From Rhodobiaceae bacterium (GTDB lineage Bacteria > Pseudomonadota > Alphaproteobacteria > Parvibaculales > Parvibaculaceae): a stretch of 14,284 nucleotides of DNA. Numbering within the stretch: the stretch's first letter is position 1; each line of letters begins with the position of its first letter. Positions 6,815-12,734 of this stretch are shown here, piece by piece. The stretch is taken from the NCBI GenBank assembly GCA_027352645.1, contig DAIEIL010000070.1:1-14284 (forward strand), in the 5' to 3' direction. A program made the position numbers and the translations under genes. The notes beneath the pieces are model-generated. The model worked only from the letters and a program-made list of their open reading frames with translations. It did not search any database and was not told the DNA's origin.

Positions 6815-7774
6815 CTATCCCTCCAGATTGACTCCCTGCCCCTCGTCCAACCCCAGCATGATATTGAGGCACTGCACGGCCTGCGCCGATGCCCCTTTGC
6901 CGAGATTGTCGAGCAGCGCGACAAGCCGCGCCTGCTTTTGCTGTTCATTGCCGAAGACGAAGAGCTTCAACTCGTTCGTGCCGTTGAGACCCTCCGGATC
7001 GAGCGTCTTCAGCGCGGCAGCTTCATCGAGTGAAGCGACCGAGACGAAGCGTTCGCCTGCGTAGGAATCGGCAATCGCCTCATGGACGCGAGCAACCGTG
7101 GCATCGCCCGGCAGCGCCCAGAGCTGGAGCGGCACTTCCACGATCATGCCCTGGGCGTAGCGGCCCACGGCAGGCGCGAAAAGCGGCCTGTGATTCAAGC
7201 CGCCATGCACGCGAATCTCCTCGACATGCTTGTGCTCAAGGCCCATCGCATAGATGCGATAAGGCACCTCGGTGTAATTCGGCGCGGCCTTGTCCTCGAA
7301 CTCGGCAATCATCTGCTTGCCGCCACCGGAATAGCCGGAAATCGCGTTCACCGTCACCGGCCAGCCGGACGGCAGAATGCCGGCCTGCGTCAGCGGCCTG
7401 ATGAGCGAGATCGCGCCTGTCGGATAACAGCCCGGATTGGTGATGCGCTTCGCACCCGCGATTTCCTTGCGCTGACCTTTGCTCATTTCGGGCAGGCCAT
7501 AGGTCCAGCCGGTTGTCGTCCGATGTGCGCTCGACGCGTCGATGACGCGTACGGAGGAATTTTCGATGAGCGTCGCCGCTTCCTTCGCCGCGTCGTCCGG
7601 CAGGCAGAGGATCACGATGTCGGCGGAGTTCAACGCCTCTTTCCGCGCGGCGGCATCCTTGCGCTTCTCGTCGCTCAGGCGAATGAATTCGAGGTCGCCC
7701 CGCTTCTCGAGCCGCGCCCTGATCTGGAGACCGGTGGTCCCCGCCTCGCCGTCGATGAAAATCTGCGTCGTCAT
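6815..7774 (-). CDS. argC: N-acetyl-gamma-glutamyl-phosphate reductase, short (type 2) form
   Basis: Third step of arginine synthesis: NADPH-dependent reduction of N-acetylglutamyl 5-phosphate to the semialdehyde; cytosolic. The 319-residue product has the nucleotide-binding start IFIDGEAGTTGLQIRARL, catalytic Cys116 in NPGCYPTGAI, GYSGGGK (147-153), and HKHVEEI (181-187) with the active-site histidine. The length and the FIDGEAGTTG start fit the short type 2 ArgC rather than the roughly 340-residue type 1. The ATG at 7774 has GGAG 6 bases upstream; an in-frame ATG 36 bases further upstream lacks this and is not family-like. It lies downstream of rpsI across an intrinsic terminator and upstream of the flavoprotein gene (3-base gap). 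Confidence 0.95.
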   Translation of the reverse strand: MTTQIFIDGEAGTTGLQIRARLEKRGDLEFIRLSDEKRKDAAARKEALNSADIVILCLPDDAAKEAATLIENSSVRVIDASSAHRTTTGWTYGLPEMSKGQRKEIAGAKRITNPGCYPTGAISLIRPLTQAGILPSGWPVTVNAISGYSGGGKQMIAEFEDKAAPNYTEVPYRIYAMGLEHKHVEEIRVHGGLNHRPLFAPAVGRYAQGMIVEVPLQLWALPGDATVARVHEAIADSYAGERFVSVASLDEAAALKTLDPEGLNGTNELKLFVFGNEQQKQARLVALLDNLGKGASAQAVQCLNIMLGLDEGQGVNLEG

Positions 7775-7812
7775 CTTTCGCTCCACCCGACCTTCAGGAA
7801 AACCGCACAAAC

Positions 7813-7846
7813 AAAAAGGGCGCCTCGGAAATACCGAAGCGCCCTT
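7813..7846 (-). terminator. Intrinsic terminator between rpsI and argC
   Basis: On the minus strand a stem of about 13 pairs (AAGGGCGC then TTCGG with matching CCGA and GCGCCCTT, one mismatch) has a short loop and is followed by TTTTTG. It begins 21 bases after the rpsI stop and ends 38 bases before the argC ATG. The form is canonical, so most rplM-rpsI transcripts should end here unless it is regulated. Confidence 0.88.
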
Positions 7847-7867
7847 GATCGTAACCGCGAAAAGCGA

Positions 7868-8341
7868 TCAGCGCTTCGAGAACTGGAAGCTGCGGCGGGC
7901 CTTGGCCTTGCCGTACTTCTTACGCTCGACCACACGGCTGTCGCGCGTCAGGAAGCCGTCCTTCTTCAGCACGGCGCGAAGGGCCGGCTCGAAGTAGGTC
8001 AGCGCCCGCGAGATGCCGTGACGGATCGCACCGGCCTGACCGGAGAGACCGCCGCCGACAACCGTCGCGGTGATGTCGTACTGATTCTCGCGCTGAGCGG
8101 CGACAAGCGGCTGGTTCAGGATCATGCGGAGAACCGGACGCGCGAAGTAGCGGTCCAGCTCACGGCCATTGATCACGATCTTGCCGGAGCCCGGCTTGAT
8201 CCAGACGCGGGCGACCGCGTTCTTGCGCTTGCCGGTCGCATAGGCGCGGCCGAACTTGTCGAGCTTCGGCTGGCGAACCTCGGGAGCTTCGGCCGCGATG
8301 GCGTCCTTCAAATCCTCGAGCGAATGGGTCTCTTGCGCCAT
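7868..8341 (-). CDS. rpsI: Ribosomal protein S9 (uS9)
   Basis: Small-subunit protein whose C-terminal tail reaches the P-site tRNA; 157 residues. The core runs from YATGKRKNAVARVWIKPGSG (34-53) to the basic C-terminus ending SFQFSKR, with the terminal Lys-Arg typical of S9. GGGLSGQAGAIRHGISRAL is the universal S9 signature. The first 32 residues, rich in Ala, Glu and Asp, form the N-terminal extension common in alphaproteobacteria; E. coli S9 is about 130 residues. The ATG overlaps the rplM stop by one base (TAATG), and a GAGGG site lies in the end of rplM, so translation is coupled. An intrinsic terminator follows. Confidence 0.98.
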   Translation of the reverse strand: MAQETHSLEDLKDAIAAEAPEVRQPKLDKFGRAYATGKRKNAVARVWIKPGSGKIVINGRELDRYFARPVLRMILNQPLVAAQRENQYDITATVVGGGLSGQAGAIRHGISRALTYFEPALRAVLKKDGFLTRDSRVVERKKYGKAKARRSFQFSKR

Positions 8342-8805
8342 TATGCAACCCTCACATTCTTGCGATTGAGCGACGCGAAGTCGATCTTCTGAGGCTGCTG
8401 CGCCTCGTGCGGATGGCTCGGACCGGCATAGATGTGCAGGTTGCCCATCTGCTTGCGAGCGAGCGGACCGCGCGCGATCATGCGCTTCACGGCGAGTTCG
8501 AGCACGCGCTCCGGGAAACGGCCTTCAAGAAGCTTCTTGGGCGAGGTTTCCTTGATACCGCCGGGGTGACCCGTGTGGCGGTAGTAGCGCTTGTCTTCGT
8601 ACTTCGCACCGGTGAAGGCAACCTTCTCGGCGTTGATAACGATGATGTTGTCGCCGCAATCGAGGTGGGGCGTGTAGGTCGGCTTGTGCTTGCCGCGCAG
8701 CCGGTTCGCGATGAACGTCGCGAGACGGCCGACAACGACGCCTTCAGCGTCGATCACGAACCACTTCTTCTCGATCTCGGCGGGTTTCGCGGAATAGGTC
8801 TTCAT
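8341..8805 (-). CDS. rplM: Ribosomal protein L13 (uL13)
   Basis: Large-subunit protein, an early 50S assembly factor; 154 residues, slightly longer than the 142 of E. coli. Motifs in order: KKWFVIDAEGVVVGRLAT (13-30), RGKHKPTYTPHLDCGDNIIVINAEK (37-61), KRYYRHTGHPGGIKE (72-86), AVKRMIARGPLARKQM (109-124) and YAGPSHPHEAQQP (129-141). It is the first gene of the rplM-rpsI pair. AGGA lies 8 bases before the ATG. A promoter at 8892-8864 and a terminator-like hairpin at 8851-8829 make up its short leader, so control in the leader is possible. In E. coli this operon is autoregulated by L13; whether that holds here is unknown. Confidence 0.98.
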   Translation of the reverse strand: MKTYSAKPAEIEKKWFVIDAEGVVVGRLATFIANRLRGKHKPTYTPHLDCGDNIIVINAEKVAFTGAKYEDKRYYRHTGHPGGIKETSPKKLLEGRFPERVLELAVKRMIARGPLARKQMGNLHIYAGPSHPHEAQQPQKIDFASLNRKNVRVA

Positions 8806-8828
8806 GCGAAAAATCCTGCGGAATCTGC

Positions 8829-8851
8829 AAAAAGGGCCGGAAATCGGCCCT
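8829..8851 (-). terminator. Terminator-like hairpin in the rplM 5' leader
   Basis: On the minus strand AGGGCCG-ATTTC-CGGCCCT forms a perfect seven-pair GC-rich stem with a five-base loop, and the T-run TTTTT (8833-8829) begins within the last base pair. It ends 23 bases before the rplM ATG. Because the predicted rplM promoter lies just upstream, the hairpin would be near the 5' end of the rplM transcript. It could be an attenuator, a 5' stabilising stem, or a backstop for transcripts from the MFS gene. Confidence 0.75.
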
Positions 8852-8863
8852 CGTCTGGACGCG

Positions 8864-8892
8864 CTTCTAAGGCAGGTTCAGCATAGTGTCAA
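8864..8892 (-). promoter_or_regulatory. Sigma-70-type promoter for rplM-rpsI
   Basis: On the minus strand a perfect -35 box TTGACA (8892-8887) is followed after exactly 17 bases by TAGAAG (8869-8864), four of six matches to TATAAT. The start of transcription would be near base 8857, giving a leader of about 50 bases before the rplM ATG. The TTGACA/17/TA-rich arrangement is usual for strongly expressed alphaproteobacterial genes. Confidence 0.75.
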
Positions 8893-8904
8893 CGGAAATG
8901 GCCT

Positions 8905-8954
8905 AAAAACCGCTGAAATCCGGCAGTTTTTCGTATGCGGTATCATAATACCGC
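8905..8954 (-). terminator. Probable transcription end of the MFS gene
   Basis: The stem GCGGTAT-CATA-ATACCGC (8937-8954) is a perfect seven-pair hairpin starting 4 bases after the MFS stop. It is not itself followed by T's. About 20 bases further on the minus strand a weaker CCG...CGG pairing precedes TTTTT (about 8922-8905). Together they make termination here likely. Confidence 0.5.
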
Positions 8955-8958
8955 GTTT

Positions 8959-10335
8959 TTAGCGCTTCACAGACGGCTGAACCGAAAGCCGGAGCGAGCT
9001 CATGACCATGCCCGCCAGCGCGAAGCCTGCGGCCATGTAAAGCGCGGTATGGGTGCCATCCGGGCGAAGATTGAAGATCAGGGCGACCATCGCCGCCCCG
9101 ACCGTCTGCCCCAGAAGCCGCGCCGTGCCGAGCATTCCGCTCGCCCCGCCCGTCCGCTCCACCGGGGCCGAGCCGATGATCGTCCGGTTGTTGGGCGACT
9201 GGAAAAGCGCGAATCCCGCCCCGCACAGCATCATCCGCCAGACAATATCGACCGTGGCAGGGTCCGGCGGCAGCATGGCAAGCGAAACGAGACCGCCCGC
9301 GAAAAGAGCCATGCCCACGCCGCCGAGAAGGCCCGAGGGATAGCGGTCCGCCAGCCGCCCGGCCAGCGGCGCGACCACCATGATGGTCATGGGCCAGGGC
9401 GTCATGAGGAGGCCCGTCGCAACCTCGCTGCGGCCGACCACGCTCTGCATGAAGAAAGGCAGCGTCACATAGGCCGCCGCCTGCCCGGCGAAGGAACAGA
9501 TGGACGTGCAGATCGACATGGCGAAGACCGGGATCTTCAGCAGGTCGATGGGAAGCAATGGCGAAAGGCGGCCGCGCTGGCGCCTGACCAGCAGGAACGC
9601 ACAAATGGCCGCCCCCGCGACTTCAAGGCCGATCAGCCAATATCCGTTCGTGTGCGCCCTGCCGCGACCGAAATCGTCGATCGCCACGATGACCAGCGCA
9701 ATGGTGATGGCGTTCAGGATCGCGCTTGTCCAGTCGAAGCGATGACTGCCGCGCGTCGTCTCCGGCAGGCTGCGCGAAATCGCAAAGGCAAGAATGCTTA
9801 GCGGCACATTGACCGCGAACAGCCAGGGCCATGTCGCGATGGAAAGAATGCCCGCCGCTATGGTCGGCCCAAGCGCCGCCGCCGTCGCCACCACGAAGGC
9901 CGTGATGCCGATGCCGCGTCCGAGCTGCGCCTTGGGATAGGTGAAGCGCGTGAGCGCCGAATTGACGCTCATGATCCCCGCAGCGCCCGCGCCCTGAAGA
10001 ATGCGCGCCAGCGTCAGCGTGGTCAGCGAGTCCGCCATCGCGCAGGCGAGCGAGGCAATGCCGAAAAGCACGATGCCCCAGCGATAGATGTTCCGATAGC
10101 CGATGAGTTCGCCCAGCGACGAAAGCGGCAGCAGCGAAACCATGACGATGAGCTGATAGGCGTTGACGATCCAGATCGACTCCGCCGCCGTCGCATGGAG
10201 ATCGCGCGCGATAGTCGGCAGCGCGATATTGGCGATGGAGCCGTCGATCACGGCCATGGTGATGCCGATCCCGACGGTCAGCGCCGCCCAATGGCGCCGC
10301 GGAACCGGAAGCCCATCTGTCGTCGTCACTGTCAT
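8959..10335 (-). CDS. MFS transporter, DHA2 (EmrB/SmvA-like) family
   Basis: Proton-driven exporter of the major facilitator superfamily in the inner membrane; 458 residues and about 14 predicted helices, typical of the DHA2 group of drug or toxic-compound antiporters. Helix 1 carries GITMAVIDGSIANIALPTIA (18-37), with the Asp of the DHA2 start motif. The loop LGELIGYRNIYRWG corresponds to motif A, RILQGAGAAGIMSVNSAL to motif B, and LGPTIAAGIL with WPWLFAVNVP to motif C and its follow-on; LAGRLADRYPSGLLGG is the motif A copy in the second half. The substrate is unknown. It follows the thioesterase gene with a 13-base gap, so they are probably co-transcribed. No strong Shine-Dalgarno site precedes the ATG. 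Confidence 0.9.
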   Translation of the reverse strand: MTVTTTDGLPVPRRHWAALTVGIGITMAVIDGSIANIALPTIARDLHATAAESIWIVNAYQLIVMVSLLPLSSLGELIGYRNIYRWGIVLFGIASLACAMADSLTTLTLARILQGAGAAGIMSVNSALTRFTYPKAQLGRGIGITAFVVATAAALGPTIAAGILSIATWPWLFAVNVPLSILAFAISRSLPETTRGSHRFDWTSAILNAITIALVIVAIDDFGRGRAHTNGYWLIGLEVAGAAICAFLLVRRQRGRLSPLLPIDLLKIPVFAMSICTSICSFAGQAAAYVTLPFFMQSVVGRSEVATGLLMTPWPMTIMVVAPLAGRLADRYPSGLLGGVGMALFAGGLVSLAMLPPDPATVDIVWRMMLCGAGFALFQSPNNRTIIGSAPVERTGGASGMLGTARLLGQTVGAAMVALIFNLRPDGTHTALYMAAGFALAGMVMSSLRLSVQPSVKR

Positions 10336-10348
10336 TGAGCGAAACGCA

Positions 10349-10825
10349 TCATCTGTCGGGCGGGATCGAATAGGTCGATGTTACATGGGCCACGGGCCCG
10401 TCGAGCCCCTCCTGCCACATGAGCACGTCGCCGACCGCAAGTCTGCGTCCGAGCTTCAGGAGTTTCGCCTCCGCGACGATGTCGTCGGGTCCGGGTTTCC
10501 TCAGGAAGTTGATGCTGAGATTGGTCGTAACCGCCAGCGCCACAGGGCCGATATGAGCGAGCACGACCGCATACATGGCATAATCCGCCAGCGCCATCAT
10601 CGCCGGCCCCGAGATCGTGCCGCCGGGGCGCAGATTGCGATCGGAATAGCGAAGGCGCAGCCGCGCCGTTCCCGGCCCCACATCCTCGATCACGTTCAGG
10701 CGTCCGCCTTCATGCATCTGCGGAAATGCGACGTCCATGAAGCGGTCGAGTTCCTCAACGCTCATGATGGGGCTCAGATCGGCCAAACGCGCCTCCTTGT
10801 TCTTGTTCTGCTTATGCTGCTTCAT
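10349..10825 (-). CDS. PaaI-type hotdog-fold thioesterase
   Basis: Predicted acyl-CoA thioesterase of the hotdog superfamily, 158 residues, cytosolic. The long central helix segment RPGGTISGPAMMALADYAMY (66-85) carries the Gly-Gly and the conserved Asp81 of PaaI-like enzymes; RPGG takes the place of the more common HGG. The strands LAVTTNLSINFLRKPGPDDIVAEAKLLKLGRRLAVGDV (97-134) complete the hotdog pattern. The substrate is unknown; the neighbours give no clear pathway. The annotated ATG has GAGGG 9 bases upstream and yields a Lys/Asn/Gln-rich N-terminus. A TTG at 10786 has a stronger AAGGAGG site 5 bases upstream and would remove 13 residues, so the start is unsettled. It is divergent from the GNAT gene, with only 26 bases between the starts. 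Confidence 0.87.
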   Translation of the reverse strand: MKQHKQNKNKEARLADLSPIMSVEELDRFMDVAFPQMHEGGRLNVIEDVGPGTARLRLRYSDRNLRPGGTISGPAMMALADYAMYAVVLAHIGPVALAVTTNLSINFLRKPGPDDIVAEAKLLKLGRRLAVGDVLMWQEGLDGPVAHVTSTYSIPPDR

Positions 10826-10851
10826 ACTAGTGCGCCCTCACCCGCTCAACC

Positions 10852-11406
10852 ATGCTCATGCCTGCACAGCCGACAAACATGGAAACTCAACGCCTGATCC
10901 TGCGTCCCTGGCGCGAGGAGGACATCGAGCCATTTGCCGCCATGTCCGCCGATCCCGCCGTCGCGGAATATCTGGGCGGCCCGCTCGACCGTGCCGGGGC
11001 CGAGGCCGCCATGGCGCGCATCGCCGCTCATTTCGACGAACATGGTTTCGGCTTCTGGGCGCTGGAACTCAAAGGCGCCACGCCCTTCATCGGCTTTGCC
11101 GGATTGCAGCATGTAGGCTTCGACGCGCCTTTCACCCCCGCCGTGGAGATCGGCTGGCGTCTCGCTCGGGAGCATTGGGGCAAAGGCTATGCGACGGAAG
11201 CGGCCCCCGCCGCCATCGCCTTCGGCTTCGAGACGCTGGGCCTCGACGAAATCGTTGCCTTCACGGTGCCGGCCAATCTGCATTCCCGCGCGGTGATGGA
11301 ACGGCTCGGCATGTCGCGCAACCCGGCGGAGGATTTCGATCACCCGCGCCTCCCCGAAGGCCATCCGCTGAAGCGGCATGTGCTCTACCGCATCGCCCTC
11401 GCCTGA
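10852..11406 (+). CDS. GNAT acetyltransferase, RimJ/RimL-like
   Basis: Acetyl-CoA-dependent N-acetyltransferase of the acetyltransf_3 type; 184 residues. The N-terminus ETQRLILRPWREEDIEPF is the classic RimJ/RimL-like start, VEIGWRLAREHWGKGYATEA (98-117) holds the acetyl-CoA pyrophosphate loop (WGKGYA), and AFTVPANLHSRAVMERLGM (136-154) is the following NxxSxxxxExxGF-like segment. The acceptor is unknown and need not be a ribosomal protein. Start candidates are 10852, 10858 and 10879; the last (METQRL) fits the family best, but none has a clear Shine-Dalgarno site, so a leaderless or near-leaderless transcript is possible. First gene of a plus-strand run leading to metY, 55 bases before the crotonase gene. 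Confidence 0.9.
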   Translation: MLMPAQPTNMETQRLILRPWREEDIEPFAAMSADPAVAEYLGGPLDRAGAEAAMARIAAHFDEHGFGFWALELKGATPFIGFAGLQHVGFDAPFTPAVEIGWRLAREHWGKGYATEAAPAAIAFGFETLGLDEIVAFTVPANLHSRAVMERLGMSRNPAEDFDHPRLPEGHPLKRHVLYRIALA

Positions 11407-11461
11407 CGTCCGCGCCGGGGCTATGCTTTCCCAAAAGCAACAAGCCGAAACGAGGAAGCCC

Positions 11462-12277
11462 ATGTCAGAGCCTGCAATCAAACCGGCCGAGCCCGTTCTT
11501 CTCCGCGACGACCGCGACGGCATCGCGACGCTGACGCTTAATCGCGGCCCGCAGCGCAATGCGTTATCCGAAGCGCTCATGACGTCGCTGACAGATGAAC
11601 GCGCGCTGATCGCGACGGACAAGAGCGTGCGCGTCGTCGTGATCGCCGCGAACGGCCCGGCCTTTTCCGCAGGCCACGACCTCAAGGAAATGACCGCGCA
11701 TCGCACCGACGCCGATCGCGGCCGCGCCTATTTCCAGAAGCTGATGAAGCAGTGCAGCGCATTGATGCAGGCGATCGTGCGGCTACCGCAACCCGTTATC
11801 GCGCGCGTGCATGGCATCGCCACGGCCGCCGGCTGTCAGCTCGTCGCGAGCTGCGATCTCGCTGTCGCAGCCGACACGGTGAGACTTGCGACGCCCGGCG
11901 TCAATATCGGCCTTTTCTGCTCGACGCCGATGGTGGCGCTGTCGCGCAACGTGCATCGCAAGCACGCGATGGAGATGCTGCTCACCGGCGAAATGATCGA
12001 TGCCAATCGCGCCGCCGAAATCGGCCTCATCAACAAGGCGGTGCCGCTCGACGAACTCGATGACGCGGTGTCGGCGCTTGCGCGGGCCATAGCATCGAAA
12101 TCCGCCTTCACTCTCTCAATCGGCAAGGAGGCCTTCTATGCGCAAGCCGAGAAGGGACTCAGCGACGCCTATGATTATGCAAGCGAAGTCATGGTGAAGA
12201 ACATGCTGGCGCGCGACGCGGAGGAAGGCATCTCAGCCTTCATCGAGAAGCGCGAACCCACATGGGAGGATCGCTGA
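11462..12277 (+). CDS. Crotonase-fold protein, ECHDC3-like (enoyl-CoA hydratase/isomerase family)
   Basis: Crotonase-superfamily protein, 271 residues. FSAGHDLKEM (68-77) supplies one oxyanion-hole segment and VHGIATAAGCQLVASCDLAVAA (116-137) the other. The wording closely matches the animal mitochondrial protein ECHDC3, including GHDLKE, GLATAAGCQLVASCD, TPGVNIGLFCSTP and the C-terminal EGISAFIEKREPTW. By alignment from memory to rat enoyl-CoA hydratase, the catalytic Glu144 corresponds to Gln126 and Glu164 to Gly146, so ordinary hydratase chemistry is doubtful. CoA-ester binding is still likely. GAGG lies 6 bases before the ATG; an upstream in-frame ATG at 11378 lies inside the GNAT gene and was rejected. 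The CoA-binding protein gene follows after 3 bases. Confidence 0.92.
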   Translation: MSEPAIKPAEPVLLRDDRDGIATLTLNRGPQRNALSEALMTSLTDERALIATDKSVRVVVIAANGPAFSAGHDLKEMTAHRTDADRGRAYFQKLMKQCSALMQAIVRLPQPVIARVHGIATAAGCQLVASCDLAVAADTVRLATPGVNIGLFCSTPMVALSRNVHRKHAMEMLLTGEMIDANRAAEIGLINKAVPLDELDDAVSALARAIASKSAFTLSIGKEAFYAQAEKGLSDAYDYASEVMVKNMLARDAEEGISAFIEKREPTWEDR

Positions 12278-12280
12278 GCC

Positions 12281-12703
12281 ATGGCCCATGACCGCTACGG
12301 GCCGGACGATATCCGCGAGATTCTGCAATCCACGAAAGTGATTGCCCTTGTCGGCGCCAGCGCCAATCCGGCGCGCGACAGCCACGACGTCATGCGCTTT
12401 CTGCAGGCCAAGGGCTACCGGGTGATTCCGGTGAACCCCGGCCTCGCGGGCCAGACGCTCAACGGCGAACTCGTCTATGCGACGCTTCGTCATATACCCT
12501 ACAAAATTGATATGGTAGACATATTCCGCAACTCGGAGGCGGCAGGGGCCGTCTGCGATGAGGCGGTGGAGATCGGCGCGAAGTCGGTCTGGATGCAGCT
12601 TGGGGTCATAAACCCGCAAGGTGCCGCCAGGGCGGAAGCCGCCGGACTCAAAGTCGTAATGGACCGCTGTCCAAAAATCGAAATGCCGAGGCTTGGCCTT
12701 TAG
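12281..12703 (+). CDS. CoA-binding domain protein, YccU type
   Basis: Stand-alone Rossmann-like CoA-binding domain (CoA_binding_2 type), 140 residues. VIALVGASANPARDSHDVMRFL (20-41) is the nucleotide-binding start, GYRVIPVNPG (45-54) the second strand, VDIFRNSEAAGAV the third, and SVWMQLGVINPQGAARAEAAG (102-122) with MDRCPKIE (127-134) the C-terminal signature. The family resembles the CoA-binding part of succinyl-CoA synthetase alpha subunit and E. coli YccU; its cellular role is not established. It starts 3 bases after the crotonase stop, and its GGAGG lies in the crotonase 3' end, so the two are almost certainly co-translated. A short AT-rich patch (12490-12527) breaks the otherwise GC-rich codon use. 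Confidence 0.93.
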   Translation: MAHDRYGPDDIREILQSTKVIALVGASANPARDSHDVMRFLQAKGYRVIPVNPGLAGQTLNGELVYATLRHIPYKIDMVDIFRNSEAAGAVCDEAVEIGAKSVWMQLGVINPQGAARAEAAGLKVVMDRCPKIEMPRLGL

Positions 12704-12734
12704 GGCTTTGCGTCGAACGAACAAGGAGACCCAA

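Noticed and set aside
7082..8392. Plus-strand open frame of 436 codons opposite argC, rpsI and the end of rplM
   Set aside because: It covers three certain genes on the other strand and has a typical Arg/Ala/Leu shadow composition.
8935..9801. Plus-strand open frame of 288 codons opposite the MFS gene
   Set aside because: Arg/His/Asp-rich shadow; the minus frame gives a clean polytopic transporter.
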